From Corynebacterium alimapuense (GTDB taxonomy: Bacteria > Actinomycetota > Actinomycetes > Mycobacteriales > Mycobacteriaceae), in the NCBI RefSeq assembly GCF_003716585.1, contig NZ_PTJO01000001.1, positions 1 through 64,000 on the forward strand: 64,000 nucleotides of DNA, read 5' to 3'. Shown here in pieces: positions 45,517-55,402 of this stretch. The first letter of the stretch is position 1; every line of letters starts with the position of its first letter. Below the pieces are notes generated by a model that was not told where the DNA came from, made no database searches, and saw nothing but the letters and a program-made list of their open reading frames with translations. The position numbers and the translations under genes were made by a program.

Positions 45517-46794
45517 CTAGAGAGTGATCTTCCCCTCAACCGCGGGCAGTGCAATATCGGTGCGATAGAACGACCCAGCCAAAGTGATCTCTTCGATGGT
45601 GGAATAAGCGTCATCGCGGGCGGCTTCCAACGTCTCGCCGACGCCAAGAATATTGAGCACTCGACCACCCGCAGAGACTAGTTCGCCAGCTTCATTGTGT
45701 GCAGTGCCAGCATGAAGCACCCGCGCGGTGTCCTCGAGTACTTGGCCGGTGATGACATCTCCCTTGCGAGGAGAAGCCGGATAATCGGCAGCTGCGAGAA
45801 CAACAGTCAGTGCATAAGCATCTGACCACTCCAGCGGCGGCTGCTCTGCGAGGGTTCCCGAGGCAACTGAGTCAAGCACGGTAGCCAGCGGGGTTTTCAA
45901 TAGTGCCAGCACCGCTTGGGTCTCCGGATCGCCGAAGCGAGCATTGAACTCCACTACTGAGGGACCATTCGCACCCCAAGCTAGACCGGCATAAAGCAGA
46001 CCGGAGTAGGGAGTTCCACGACGGACCATCTCTGCGGCGACGGGTACACATACTTCATCGACAATCTGCTGCACGCCCTCGGACGGAAGCCAGGGCAACG
46101 GAGTGTAAGCGCCCATGCCACCGGTGTTGGGCCCTTCATCGTTGTTGAAGGCACGCTTGTGATCTTGGGCCGGCAGCAAAGGAACGACGGTCTCGCCATC
46201 GACCAAGCAGAACAAGGACACCTCAGGGCCATCGAGGAAAGACTCGAGCAGCACCGGGTTGCCTAGAGCGTGAACAGCTTCGACGTGCTCGCGAGCGGCT
46301 GCACGATCCTCGGTGACCACCACTCCCTTGCCGCCAGCCAGGCCATCATCTTTGACTACCCAGATCGGGCCAAAACGCTCCAACGCGGCGTCGATCTCCG
46401 AGTCGGAGCTCTCCGGCAGCAGCTGTTCCGCGCGTGCGGTTTCAACACCTGCGGCTGCCATGACTTCTTTGGCAAATTTCTTTGACCCTTCGATCTGCGC
46501 GGCATCCCGGTTGGGGCCGAACACTCGCATACCAGCCTCCCGCAGAGCATCGGCGACGCCCGCGACGAGGGGGATCTCAGGTCCGATGACCACCAGATCG
46601 GCAGAAACTTGCTTCGCCAAAGCAACCATGGCGGTGGGGTCATCCACCGCCCCGGCGTCTTTGTGCACGATGGCTAGGCCGGACATACCAGCATTGCCAG
46701 GGACAACGTGGAGTTCAGTGGTGGCGGGGTCGGCGGCGAGGCCCTTGAGTAGGGCGTGTTCGCGGCCGCCCGATCCGATCACGAGAATGCGCAT
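45517..46794 (-). CDS. purD: Phosphoribosylamine-glycine ligase PurD
   Basis: PurD makes GAR from phosphoribosylamine, glycine and ATP, the second purine step. The 425-aa ATP-grasp protein has the N-terminal [19 protein letters not shown], the ATP-grasp loop [19 protein letters not shown], and [19 protein letters not shown] was chosen as the family start; the frame extends 11 codons upstream. It lies 29 bp after the large dehydrogenase gene. Confidence 0.96.
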   Translation of the reverse strand: MRILVIGSGGREHALLKGLAADPATTELHVVPGNAGMSGLAIVHKDAGAVDDPTAMVALAKQVSADLVVIGPEIPLVAGVADALREAGMRVFGPNRDAAQIEGSKKFAKEVMAAAGVETARAEQLLPESSDSEIDAALERFGPIWVVKDDGLAGGKGVVVTEDRAAAREHVEAVHALGNPVLLESFLDGPEVSLFCLVDGETVVPLLPAQDHKRAFNNDEGPNTGGMGAYTPLPWLPSEGVQQIVDEVCVPVAAEMVRRGTPYSGLLYAGLAWGANGPSVVEFNARFGDPETQAVLALLKTPLATVLDSVASGTLAEQPPLEWSDAYALTVVLAAADYPASPRKGDVITGQVLEDTARVLHAGTAHNEAGELVSAGGRVLNILGVGETLEAARDDAYSTIEEITLAGSFYRTDIALPAVEGKITL

Positions 46795-46823
46795 GGTTTC
46801 TGAGCTTATCGGTCCGGAATGAC

Positions 46824-49664
46824 TCACACACCTGTCCGGGTGGTTTTCTCGAGAGTCTCGAGGATATGGACATAGGGAGTACCGGTAGTTCGAGTCATTC
46901 CGATCTCACAGGTGCGGTTGCAAGAAGCGTGGTTTTCGGCACCAATCTCAGCTACCTCCGCGGCTTCTGGAGCAGTCGCCGAGGCGGTCAGCTCGGGATG
47001 CAACATTCCGCGGTCACCAGCGAAAGCACAGCATCCCCAAGCCTGCGGAACATGAACCTCGGCTGCGGCGGCTTGGCCGAGAGCCTGCAGATCGCCGTCG
47101 ATCCCTAGGTGTGTGGTCGAACACGTCGGATGCAGAGTCAACGTAGCTAGCTGCTCAGTGACCTCTAGGAAGGGCAGAACATTCCGAGCTACGAAGCTCA
47201 CCGAATCTATCAGCTCTACGTCTTCTCCCTCCAGCAGTTTGGCAAAGCCCTCAGTACAGCTGGAGGCATCGCTGATGACTGGAAGCCGACCGCCATCAGT
47301 GGCTTCGAGGACGCTCTTGACCACTCGGTCTTGCATCGTTTGATGCCCCTTGGCATAGCCCTTGGACGACCACGGTGTGCCGCAGCACAGCGATTCGATA
47401 TTGTCCGGAACGGTGAGGGCTACGTCGGCGCGAACAAGGAGGCGTCGAAAAGCTTCGGTAACCCCGAGTTCCCCATCTTCGGGACCGAACATGGAATTGA
47501 CACAAGCTGGCAGAAACACACCCTGTGGTTGTCCCGTTTGGGCACCGAACAACCCCGCGTGGCCACGACGTGCGGACCCGCCACCGGGCAGCTGTCCGTG
47601 ATATTCCGGCACGACGTCATCATCAAGGATTGTTCGACCAACGGTAGTTACCCCCTTAACCAATGGGGTGGGAAGTTTCGCAGCAGCGCTGAGAGCTACC
47701 GACCCCACCCTGGTGACCGTGCCCCAAGACTTGGCTGCCGCATTCCAGCCACCGGCCAGCGCGGGTTGGGCAGTTTCCTGACGCAGCCGTCGAACCAGGT
47801 CGGCGGTATTGATCTGTACTGGGCAGGCAGTCTGACACATGCCATCAACCGCGCAGGTCTGCACTCCGTCATAGTCATACTCTTTTTCCAGTTCAGCGAA
47901 GGTCTCTTTATCCCCTCGAGCTTGCGCTGCCGCCTGTGCACGACGGACCACAATGCGCTGCCGGGGTGTCAGGGTCAGATCCTTACTCGGGCACACCGGT
48001 TCGCAGTATCCACACTCAACGCAGCGGTCAACTTCCTTCTCTACCGATTCCGCCAGCTTGATATTGCGAACATGGGCTTTGGGGTCCTCGTCAAGAATTA
48101 CTCCCGGGTTGAGCATCCCAGTCGGATCACAGGCGTGCTTGAGCTCAACCATGACCTCATAGAGCTCATCGCCGTATTGCCTGCGCACATAGGGCGCCAT
48201 GGCACGCCCGGTACCGTGCTCAGCTTTAAGGTTGCCGCCCACTCCCAGCACCAAATCGACCATTGATTCGTTGAACTCATGGTAGCGGCCAAGCGCCTGA
48301 TCGCCTTCGAAGCGATCAGTCAGCATGAAGTGAATATTGCCGTCTTTGGCATGTCCAAAGATGACGCTATCGGCGTAGCCATGTCGGGCAAATAGCTCCT
48401 GGAGGCTTTCACAAGTCGATGCCAATTCGGGAACCGGCACTGCGATGTCTTCCAGAAGAGCAGTTGTGCCAGAAGTCCTCGCTCCAGCCACGCTGGCATA
48501 AAGCCCCTTACGGAAACCCCACGCCGCAGCACGAGCGACTGGATCTGCGGAGAGCGCGGCGGGAGAATAGAGCTCCAGATCTGCCAGTAGATTGGTGCCT
48601 AGACGGCGCTTATGTTCTAGTTCCTCCGCCTCTAATGCGTGGTATTCAATGAGCAGCGCAGCCTGATTATCCACTTCAAATCCGGTAATGGCCTGCGGCA
48701 CTCCCGGTAGTTGTTGGCCAACCCTCAATGAGGTGGCATCCATGACCTCTAGGGTGGCTGCGCCGGAGTCCACCAGATCAGGCAATGCCCGAGTGGCGGC
48801 ATCGAGATTGGGGAAAACTGCCAACGCAGTAGAGATCAGCGGGCTGACCGCGACGGTAGAAAACACGGCCTCCGCAACGAATGCCAATGTCCCCTCGGAG
48901 CCAATAATCAGACGAGTCAACAGTGCGACCGGGGAATCATGGTCCAAGAAGGAGTTCAATCCGTAGCCCATGGTGTTTTTGAGCGCGAAGTGCTTTTCGA
49001 TTACCGCGACTGACTCTGGGTTGGAGCGAACCCGACGCTGCAGCTGAACCAATGTGTCGAACAGCTCTGGCTCTAATTCCTTCAAGCGATTCTCAGCATC
49101 CGCGGCAGCAGAATCAATCACCGTGCCAGATGGCAGAACAAAGACCATCGACTCGAGAGTTTGGTAAGTGTTGAACTCCGTACCGCACGCCATTCCGGAA
49201 GAATTGTTGGCGATGACTCCACCGATGGTGCAAGCTGCCTCACTGGCTGGATCGGGTCCGAGTTTGCGGCCAAAAGGCGCCAAGCGGGCATTGATTTGGC
49301 GGACGGTCGCGCCAGGTTCGACTCGAACTCGCCTACCGCCGTCGAGGACCTCAATATCGCGGAAGTGCCGACGGACGTCGAGAAGAATGCCGTCGCCAGA
49401 GGATTGTCCGGCGAGGCTGGTACCGCCAGCGCGCAGAGTGACCGGGCTAGAATTAGCCTTGGCTACTCGGAATACCTCACCGATTTCCCGAGCGTTGTTG
49501 GCAATAACCACTGCCTGCGGGGTGTAAAGATAATGCGAGGCGTCGCTGGCATAGGCGACTCGGTCTATCAAACGATCCTTTACCTGCTGAGGATCGGACA
49601 GGGCGGCACCAAGCTCCGCAACTATCTGTGAAGAATCGGCCATGGGAGAACGTGAGGTGGGCAT
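46824..49664 (-). CDS. FAD/Fe-S D-2-hydroxyacid dehydrogenase (D-lactate dehydrogenase-like, GlcD-GlcF fusion)
   Basis: A 946-aa flavo-iron-sulfur enzyme of the D-lactate/glycolate/D-2-hydroxyglutarate dehydrogenase group; it would oxidise a D-2-hydroxyacid and reduce quinone. Parts in order: PCMH FAD-binding domain ([17 protein letters not shown] near residue 75; [15 protein letters not shown]), FAD-oxidase C domain ([26 protein letters not shown]), two 4Fe-4S sites ([12 protein letters not shown] and [12 protein letters not shown]), and two CCG-type domains (LCCGTPW and [12 protein letters not shown]). The start MPTSRS follows AGGAAGG; an earlier methionine is rejected. Divergent from a GntR regulator with paired operators. 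The substrate is unproven. Confidence 0.88.
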   Translation of the reverse strand: MPTSRSPMADSSQIVAELGAALSDPQQVKDRLIDRVAYASDASHYLYTPQAVVIANNAREIGEVFRVAKANSSPVTLRAGGTSLAGQSSGDGILLDVRRHFRDIEVLDGGRRVRVEPGATVRQINARLAPFGRKLGPDPASEAACTIGGVIANNSSGMACGTEFNTYQTLESMVFVLPSGTVIDSAAADAENRLKELEPELFDTLVQLQRRVRSNPESVAVIEKHFALKNTMGYGLNSFLDHDSPVALLTRLIIGSEGTLAFVAEAVFSTVAVSPLISTALAVFPNLDAATRALPDLVDSGAATLEVMDATSLRVGQQLPGVPQAITGFEVDNQAALLIEYHALEAEELEHKRRLGTNLLADLELYSPAALSADPVARAAAWGFRKGLYASVAGARTSGTTALLEDIAVPVPELASTCESLQELFARHGYADSVIFGHAKDGNIHFMLTDRFEGDQALGRYHEFNESMVDLVLGVGGNLKAEHGTGRAMAPYVRRQYGDELYEVMVELKHACDPTGMLNPGVILDEDPKAHVRNIKLAESVEKEVDRCVECGYCEPVCPSKDLTLTPRQRIVVRRAQAAAQARGDKETFAELEKEYDYDGVQTCAVDGMCQTACPVQINTADLVRRLRQETAQPALAGGWNAAAKSWGTVTRVGSVALSAAAKLPTPLVKGVTTVGRTILDDDVVPEYHGQLPGGGSARRGHAGLFGAQTGQPQGVFLPACVNSMFGPEDGELGVTEAFRRLLVRADVALTVPDNIESLCCGTPWSSKGYAKGHQTMQDRVVKSVLEATDGGRLPVISDASSCTEGFAKLLEGEDVELIDSVSFVARNVLPFLEVTEQLATLTLHPTCSTTHLGIDGDLQALGQAAAAEVHVPQAWGCCAFAGDRGMLHPELTASATAPEAAEVAEIGAENHASCNRTCEIGMTRTTGTPYVHILETLEKTTRTGV

Positions 49665-49688
49665 AAGACCTTCCTGGCGCCAGATGGA

Positions 49689-49720
49689 TTGTCTGACAGG
49701 AGTTGGTAATTGTCTAACAA
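49689..49720. promoter_or_regulatory. Paired GntR (FadR/LldR-type) operators
   Basis: Two sites, TTGTCTGACAG (49689-49699) and TTGTCTAACAA (49710-49720), lie 21 bp apart, two helical turns. The second fits TNGTNNNACNA, the motif of FadR/LldR regulators, exactly; the first misses one end base. They lie between the divergent dehydrogenase and gntR starts. Confidence 0.6.
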
Positions 49721-49773
49721 CTTTCAATAGGCCATCTTAGGTGAATCACATCACAACGGAAAGCGGTGAGCGT

Positions 49774-50427
49774 ATGAGCACGCAGCGAAGATCGGGCGCA
49801 CCAGCGGTAAAGACAGTTGCTGCCGACCTCCGCAGTCGACTGTTATTAGGACATCTCGAACCTGGCACCCCCTTGGGAGAGGTTGATGTCGCCGAGCGCT
49901 ACGCAGTCTCACGGCCAACAGCCAAAGCTGCGATTGAAAGTCTCGTAGCCTCTCGATTGCTGACCCGTCAGGCCCATCGCACCGCGCGTGTGACCACGCT
50001 TACCCCCGATAGTGTTCACGACATCTACCGGACCCGCAGCCTCATAGAAACCGATGCAGTACGCCGGCTTGCCGAACTGCAATTTGCCCCAGAAGCTGCC
50101 TTCACCGCTAACGCCGAAATTAACAAGCTGCTGAGTACTTCATCTCATAGCTCGATCATCGACCCCGATATGCGGCTACACACCAGCCTGGTAGATGCTA
50201 TAAACAGCGAGCGGATAAGCCTGATGTATCGCCTACTCGCAGACGAAATTCGTCTGTGTATGACACAAGTACAGGGTGCAACTCTGCTCACTACTGAGCA
50301 CATCACTCACGAGCATGAACTGATCCTTGGCCATATCGTGGCTGGGCGAGCAGACGAAGCAGCCGAAACCGTTCGCATCCACCTTTCCCGAGCTGGGCAA
50401 CGTTTGGCCGGAAAACTTCAGACCTAA
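49774..50427 (+). CDS. GntR/FadR-family regulator (FCD domain)
   Basis: The 217-aa protein has an N-terminal winged helix (VKTVAADLRSRLLLGHLEPGTPLGEVDVAERYAVSRPTAKAAIESLVASRLL) and a helical FCD effector domain (VHDIYRTRSLIETDAVRRLAELQ; HEHELILGHIVAGRADEAAETVRIHLSRAGQR). FCD proteins bind carboxylates such as lactate, so it probably controls the divergent D-2-hydroxyacid dehydrogenase (inference). MSTQRRS was chosen; a GTG 11 codons earlier is possible. The HIT gene follows after 28 bp. Confidence 0.9.
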   Translation: MSTQRRSGAPAVKTVAADLRSRLLLGHLEPGTPLGEVDVAERYAVSRPTAKAAIESLVASRLLTRQAHRTARVTTLTPDSVHDIYRTRSLIETDAVRRLAELQFAPEAAFTANAEINKLLSTSSHSSIIDPDMRLHTSLVDAINSERISLMYRLLADEIRLCMTQVQGATLLTTEHITHEHELILGHIVAGRADEAAETVRIHLSRAGQRLAGKLQT

Positions 50428-50455
50428 GCGCCGCTACTCCTTGTAACCTAAAGAC

Positions 50456-50887
50456 ATGAGTAGCGTGTTCACCAAAATTATCAACGGCGAGATTCCCGGA
50501 CGCTTCGTCTACCGCGACGAACGGATCGTAGCTTTTCTCACCATCGAACCCCTGCGCTACGGCCATGTGCTCGTAGTCCCAGTTGAAGAAACCAATCGAT
50601 GGACCGATCTCGCACCAGGTACATGGATGCAGCTCAACGAGGTGGCACAGAATGTCGGCCGGGCCGTTATCGAGGCTTTTGGCTCCTCTCGGGCGGGCTA
50701 TATCATCGCGGGTTTCGACGTCGCCCACACTCACATCCATGTATTCCCCACCGACGCCATGAGTGACTACGATTTCTCCCATGCCATGGCTGCCGATGCT
50801 ACCGATCCGGCATTGATGGATAACGCTGCCCAGCGTATCCGTACGGCCTTAGAGACCGATGACAACGGCTATCCTCAACTAATGTGA
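50456..50887 (+). CDS. HIT-family nucleotide hydrolase-like protein
   Basis: HIT proteins cleave adenosine nucleotides linked to amines, sulfate or other groups. The 143-aa protein has the triad AHTHIHVFP (His91, His93, His95), the active-site pattern HxHxHxx. The N-terminal VFTKIINGEIPGRFVYRDERIVAFLTIEPLRYGHVLVVP is typical. It overlaps the hydrolase start by 4 bp and leads a coupled three-gene set. A TAACCT-like -10 lies close to its ATG, so it may start leaderless. Confidence 0.92.
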   Translation: MSSVFTKIINGEIPGRFVYRDERIVAFLTIEPLRYGHVLVVPVEETNRWTDLAPGTWMQLNEVAQNVGRAVIEAFGSSRAGYIIAGFDVAHTHIHVFPTDAMSDYDFSHAMAADATDPALMDNAAQRIRTALETDDNGYPQLM

Positions 50888-51516
50888 GCCTGTTGCGCTG
50901 GCTCCCCCACCGGGGACAATTGCCAGATTTGCCTGCAGATATCCCCGGCACGCCCGTGATATTGCTGCATGGCCTCATGGGATCGCCTGGCAACTTCGAG
51001 GTAACCGCCCGTGAGCTAATAGCCCGCAACATCCCCGTCGTCGCCCCAGAATACGGCCAACGCGGGACCGTTGCGGTATCTCAATCCCTCGCCGAGGTAG
51101 CCCGGATCATAGAGCCGATTATCGACGCCTCTCCCCGCAGCCAAGTAGACATCGTGGGCCATTCACTCGGAGGGATGCTCGCTCTCCGGCTCGCTCAGCA
51201 GTACCCAGGAAAGATCCGCACCGTCGTCGGCTTGGGGGCAACTTTTAGAGGCCTGCCACAACCCCCAAACCCACTGCTCCGCCATGGAATCCGCGCTGTC
51301 ATGGGTCGGGGCGCTGTGGAAATTATGACCTCCACACCTTTTCCTGTCACCGTTCCGAAGGAAACTCGAGTGGTATCCGTGGTTTCTGCGACCGACCAAG
51401 TAGTCCCTGCGGCTTCGAGTGAACTTGGGGACATAATCAGCGTCTCCGACACAAGACACGAGTACTTACCAAGCTTGGCCACTGAAATCATCAGCGCCCT
51501 AGACTGGACCCCATGA
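50884..51516 (+). CDS. Alpha/beta hydrolase (lipase-like)
   Basis: The 210-aa protein has the alpha/beta-hydrolase core: TPVILLHGLMGSPGNFEVTARELIARNIPVVAPEYGQRG, then nucleophile elbow VGHSLGG with Ser94. A late Asp (SATDQVVP) and His (TRHEYLPS) complete a plausible triad. It resembles triacylglycerol-lipase-type enzymes but the substrate is unknown. GTG start overlaps the HIT stop; its own TGA overlaps the ferredoxin ATG. No signal peptide is seen. Confidence 0.85.
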   Translation: MSLLRWLPHRGQLPDLPADIPGTPVILLHGLMGSPGNFEVTARELIARNIPVVAPEYGQRGTVAVSQSLAEVARIIEPIIDASPRSQVDIVGHSLGGMLALRLAQQYPGKIRTVVGLGATFRGLPQPPNPLLRHGIRAVMGRGAVEIMTSTPFPVTVPKETRVVSVVSATDQVVPAASSELGDIISVSDTRHEYLPSLATEIISALDWTP

Positions 51517-51788
51517 ATAATCGAGCTGACATCGACGGTACCGAATACCAGTTCCCCTGGCCAGAGGGGGAAACCCTCCTCTCAGCGATGCTTGCTGAGT
51601 CCATCCCAGCCCACTTTTCTTGCACAGCCGGCAATTGCGGAACCTGCCAGTGCACCCTGACCGGCGGTTCATCCCATATGGAAAACAATGGGTCACTTTC
51701 CCCCTACGAGATCAACCACGAAAACCAGACTCTGGCTTGCCAAACAATCCGCGACGAAGAAGGCCCCTATTTCGTCAGCTACGACTGA
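51513..51788 (+). CDS. Plant-type [2Fe-2S] ferredoxin
   Basis: The 91-aa protein is a 2Fe-2S ferredoxin: Cys37, Cys42, Cys45 and Cys76 follow the C-x4-C-x2-C...C pattern (SCTAGNCGTCQC, LACQTI). An extra Cys47 follows. It would carry electrons to an oxygenase or other redox partner, but none is encoded next to it. The ATG overlaps the hydrolase stop, so the two are coupled. Its last 10 bp overlap the convergent HNH gene. Confidence 0.9.
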   Translation: MNNRADIDGTEYQFPWPEGETLLSAMLAESIPAHFSCTAGNCGTCQCTLTGGSSHMENNGSLSPYEINHENQTLACQTIRDEEGPYFVSYD

Positions 51789-52999
51789 TCCCGTTCCTCT
51801 CGTTTCTGCGCCTGGGCACGTGTTCTGGCCTTCCGATCACGGGCCGATTTTCTGCCGTTCACCGTCTGTAGCCACCGCTTAGAGGCAGCAGAAAGCGGAC
51901 CCGTCGGCTCATCCGTGACATAGGTTCCGTCTGCCAATAGCCATACAACATCTCCATTGTGCGGATCTTGAAGGTAGAACACCCGCCCCGCGGTTTTAAG
52001 ATTGTGGTGATGCCGGCACAGCTTAAAGAGGTTGGTTGGCCCGGTTTCTCCGCCCTCAGCATGGTTAATTCGGTGGTCATTGTCGCAGAATTCGGCGGAG
52101 ACTCCACACCCTGGGAAGCGACAGGTCCCATCTCGACCCTCGATAAACGCTTCCATCGCCTCCGGGGTTGAATACGCGGTAGTAACTGAAGTAGACATCT
52201 GGTCGATCTCTCGCACTGTGGTGGCTTGGTTTGCCAGCTCATTACCAGCAGCGCGGCTCAGCCATCCTGCTCGCGGAAGAAACACTGGCGCATTGGGGAT
52301 GTCCTTGGCCTGATAGAGGTTTAGCGTTATCCGCGTTTGAGCATCACCACTCACTAGCCGCGCATGCGCCTGCGGTTGACTAATCCCTTCGGCGGCAGCC
52401 AAAGCCCGGACCATAGAATCAATAGCGACGGCTTCCTGCGCATCGAATCGAGCGTAAAGATCTGCAGTTCCATCGTCGTTGATTCTCATGGAATACGCCC
52501 ACTCCGGTGGCGGAGGTGGGACATCGGCTTCAGGGAGAGTGTCATCGATAATGACCAACTGCCCTCGGATATGCCGAGCAATAGCACGAGCTCCAGGCAA
52601 TGATTGGTGCGCCTTGGTAGGGGTCAGCCATCTCAACAATTCTTCATCTAATGCTGGAAGCTGGCTAGCTTCAGCCACTGAAAGTGCAGAATCGATAGCG
52701 CGCAGTCGATGCATATCCAGATGGCAGAGTTGTTCCTGCAGTGCGTGCAGAAGTGGCAATGCGTTTAAGGTCTCCATGGCCACAAGATTGGATTGAATAT
52801 AGCCACTGGCCATGCCTGTGGCCTTGGCGATCACCGCAATTTGGACATCAGCATCCAGCTCGGGATCCATCGCCTGAGCTAATACCTGCCAACGGTGAAA
52901 ATCAGCCCGCTGAGCTACTTGCGAAGCGCGAGCTAAAGCGCAATCTGGATTCTGTGGAGTATGAAATACGGCGGGGGAACAAATCGTAGTTGCAGTCAT
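51779..52999 (-). CDS. DUF222 and HNH-endonuclease domain protein
   Basis: The 406-aa protein has an N-terminal DUF222 helical region (about residues 20-290) and a C-terminal HNH fold: GRDGTCRFPGCGVSAEFCDNDHRINHAEGGETGPTNLFKLCRHHHNLK, with paired Cys and the DH-x(n)-N-x(n)-H residues. The tail is rich in Lys, Arg and Glu. This is the 13E12-type family, multi-copy in corynebacteria and mycobacteria and of unknown role; mobile origin is often suspected. The start follows GGGAGG. Not a restriction system as such: no methylase is near. Confidence 0.87.
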   Translation of the reverse strand: MTATTICSPAVFHTPQNPDCALARASQVAQRADFHRWQVLAQAMDPELDADVQIAVIAKATGMASGYIQSNLVAMETLNALPLLHALQEQLCHLDMHRLRAIDSALSVAEASQLPALDEELLRWLTPTKAHQSLPGARAIARHIRGQLVIIDDTLPEADVPPPPPEWAYSMRINDDGTADLYARFDAQEAVAIDSMVRALAAAEGISQPQAHARLVSGDAQTRITLNLYQAKDIPNAPVFLPRAGWLSRAAGNELANQATTVREIDQMSTSVTTAYSTPEAMEAFIEGRDGTCRFPGCGVSAEFCDNDHRINHAEGGETGPTNLFKLCRHHHNLKTAGRVFYLQDPHNGDVVWLLADGTYVTDEPTGPLSAASKRWLQTVNGRKSARDRKARTRAQAQKREERDQS

Positions 53000-53108
53000 T
53001 CACTTACCTCCCGAAAGTGACTTTCATGCCTAGATCATGTGTTCGAGACCCAGACTAGAACATCACCCCGACACAACCCAGAAATACCCCCTGAACTGGG
53101 TAATACTA

Positions 53109-53138
53109 ATTGTGGCGGCACTCAATGGCCGCCACAAT
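53109..53138 (-). terminator. Terminator-like hairpin after phoS
   Basis: ATTGTGGCGGC pairs perfectly with GCCGCCACAAT across an 8-nt loop. The U-tract on the minus strand is weak. It is 12 bp after the phoS stop. Confidence 0.7.
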
Positions 53139-53149
53139 CTTAGTCATTC

Positions 53150-54634
53150 TCAGTCATTCAAACGTGGCAACCGCACGATAAATGCGGTCCCCTCCCCCAC
53201 TACCGAATCAACGGAAATGGTTCCGCCATGTTTGTCCACCAACGACTTAGTGATCGCCAGGCCCAAGCCGGACCCTCCAGAGGAGCGCGATCTAGAAGCG
53301 TCTTCACGATAGAAACGCTCGAAGATATGGTCCGAGACCTCCGGCGGCATGCCACGACCGTCGTCACGCACAGTAATCACGACGTCATCGCACTTATCAT
53401 CCAAGTCCAACACGAGAGTCAACGCGGCATCATCTCCGCCATGGATCAGACCATTGGAGACGAGGTTGAGCAGTACCTGATGCAGTCGCGTTGGGTCACC
53501 GTTCACCATCGGAATCGAGGAAGTTTCGTTGCTTACGCTAACCTTCCGGCCCGGGAATGCCGCCCGAGCAGAGGAAGCTACAGATAGTGAAAGCTCCAGC
53601 AGATCAACTGGGGCGGACTCCAATCGGGAGCCTTCGGCACGGGTCAGCGCCAGCAGATCCTCCACCAGCAGACTCATTCGTCGAGATTCATCATCAATCC
53701 GCGAAAGCACGAGATCTATATCCCTAGTGGCACCTGAACGATAGAGCTCGGTGTATCCACGCACCGAGGTTAGTGGCGTGCGCAGCTCATGGGAGGCATC
53801 GCCAACAAAGCGCCGCATTTGTTCTTCTTTGCCCCGGGAGGTCTCCACCGACTCTTGAAGTTGCCCGAGCATCGTATTGAGCGCATGCGCCAACTGGCCC
53901 ACCTCCGTTTCTCTGGGCCAAGGGGGAACACGTCGACCCAAGTCGCCTTCGGCGATTTTCCCAGCAGTGCGTTCTACTTCACGCAATGGGGCAAGAGCCT
54001 GCCTAGTGAAGAAATATCCCAATAATGCCATTGCCACCAGAACCAGCAGGCTAATAATCAGCTGGATCATCGCCAGCCGGTAGAGCAAAGCTTGTTCTTC
54101 ATCCAAGTTCTTAGCCACAACAGTGGTCACTTCACCATCGTCATAGGAAATGACGCGCCACTTCGTGCCAGCGGCACCCGAAGTCGAAGCGACTTCAGAA
54201 TTCACCGTCTGAGGAGGCCCACCAGACTCCAGATGAGAGAGGCTAGGAAGGTTTCCAGGATCGTTGAATACCACGCTGGATCCATCGGCAAAGAGCTTGA
54301 TAACCACAAAGTCCGTCGGCGGACGTGAAGTACGGTCAGAGTTGAAGATATCGGAATTGCGCGCCCACCCAGACAGCGAATTGACCAATTCATCGTCCAC
54401 GCGGCTATACATCACCCCACGCATGACAGACGAGACCGCAACAGAGCTAGCAGTCAGACCGATCCCGGAGACCATCACGATGATGATCACGAGCCAGGTC
54501 CTCAGCGGCAGGGATCGCCGACCAAGACTCGGACCAGCGCCTGGCGCAGTCGACTCTTCAGCAGGACGTGCATAAGGGTTATCTACTGGAGCCTGATCTG
54601 CGCTCCCAGAACTTGGGTAGGCGGGGAAATTCAT
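53150..54634 (-). CDS. phoS: Sensor histidine kinase, PhoS-like
   Basis: In C. glutamicum PhoS and PhoR control the phosphate-starvation genes, including pstSCAB. The 494-aa protein has a Pro/Ser-rich cytoplasmic N-terminus, TM1 (about residues 46-68), an extracellular sensor part, TM2 (about 188-209), HAMP, the H-box FVGDASHELRTPLTSVRGY (His282), and an ATPase with N-box LLNLVSNGLIHGG and G-box VRDDGRGMPP / SGGSGLGLAI. The ATG overlaps the regulator's stop, so they are coupled. The name rests on this architecture and on the phoRS-pqo gene order. Confidence 0.82.
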   Translation of the reverse strand: MNFPAYPSSGSADQAPVDNPYARPAEESTAPGAGPSLGRRSLPLRTWLVIIIVMVSGIGLTASSVAVSSVMRGVMYSRVDDELVNSLSGWARNSDIFNSDRTSRPPTDFVVIKLFADGSSVVFNDPGNLPSLSHLESGGPPQTVNSEVASTSGAAGTKWRVISYDDGEVTTVVAKNLDEEQALLYRLAMIQLIISLLVLVAMALLGYFFTRQALAPLREVERTAGKIAEGDLGRRVPPWPRETEVGQLAHALNTMLGQLQESVETSRGKEEQMRRFVGDASHELRTPLTSVRGYTELYRSGATRDIDLVLSRIDDESRRMSLLVEDLLALTRAEGSRLESAPVDLLELSLSVASSARAAFPGRKVSVSNETSSIPMVNGDPTRLHQVLLNLVSNGLIHGGDDAALTLVLDLDDKCDDVVITVRDDGRGMPPEVSDHIFERFYREDASRSRSSGGSGLGLAITKSLVDKHGGTISVDSVVGEGTAFIVRLPRLND

Positions 54635-55356
54635 TGGCGAGGCATCCGCAGGACGTAGCCCACCCCGCGAACGGTTTGAATCAGAGAGACTTCACCGGTG
54701 TCGACTTTGCGCCGCAAATAGGAGATATAGGATTCCACCACATTTCCATCGCCACCGAAATCGTAGTGCCAGACGTTGTCTAGAATCTTCGCCTTCGACA
54801 GGACCACTTCAGCGTTGAGCATGAGATAGCGCAACAAATTGAACTCCGTCGGAGAGAGATCAACGATTTCTCCGGCCTTGGTGACCTCATGGGTGTCATC
54901 GTTGAGGATCAAGTCGGCGTAGGCAATCGTGGCATCTCCGTCAGTGCCATCCAGCGTCTGGCCGCGGCGCAAAATCACCTGCAGCCGGGTGATCACCTCT
55001 TCCAAAGAAAAGGGTTTGGTCACGTAGTCATCGCCACCAAGAGTAAGTCCATGAATACGATGCTCAACCGCATCCTTCGCCGTGAGGTAGAGCACTGGAC
55101 CATCAAGACCCTCACTACGCAGCTTGGTCAGCAGTTCAAATCCATCCATCCCCGGCATCATGACGTCAAGAATGTATGCGTCCGGATTCAGCTCCCTGGC
55201 GACGCGGAGTCCCTCCGTGCCAGATCTAGCAGTATGCACGTCGTAGCCTTGGAATTTTAGGCTTACGGTCAAGAGCTCGACGATATTGGGCTCATCGTCG
55301 ACGACGAGCACCTTCACCGGATTGTGGCCCGTTGAGTTGTCTTTCATGTCTTCCAT
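54631..55356 (-). CDS. phoR: OmpR-type response regulator, PhoR-like
   Basis: The 241-aa protein has a receiver domain with Asp64 in YILDVMMPGMDG as phosphorylation site, Lys in VLYLTAKDAVE..., and a C-terminal winged helix (VDLSPTEFNLLRYLMLNAEVVLSKAKILDNVWHYDFGGDGNVVESYISYLRRK, the OmpR/PhoB pattern). Partner of the sensor kinase encoded downstream. MEDMKDN was used as start; MKDNSTG three codons later is an alternative with GGAAG nearby. Located next to pqo as in C. glutamicum phoR. A perfect 21-bp palindrome lies 47 bp upstream. Confidence 0.84.
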   Translation of the reverse strand: MEDMKDNSTGHNPVKVLVVDDEPNIVELLTVSLKFQGYDVHTARSGTEGLRVARELNPDAYILDVMMPGMDGFELLTKLRSEGLDGPVLYLTAKDAVEHRIHGLTLGGDDYVTKPFSLEEVITRLQVILRRGQTLDGTDGDATIAYADLILNDDTHEVTKAGEIVDLSPTEFNLLRYLMLNAEVVLSKAKILDNVWHYDFGGDGNVVESYISYLRRKVDTGEVSLIQTVRGVGYVLRMPRQ

Positions 55357-55402
55357 TGTCCACCACTTTCTGAATCTGTGAACCTCAGTCAACACTTTCG
55401 CT

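Noticed and set aside
47331..48266. 311-codon plus-strand open frame
   Set aside because: Antisense to the Fe-S part of the large dehydrogenase; no ribosome site and no domain.
53084..53104. Third CsoR-type palindrome
   Set aside because: ATACCC and GGGTAA are separated by 8 bp, not 4, and no sulfur or copper gene follows; probably chance.
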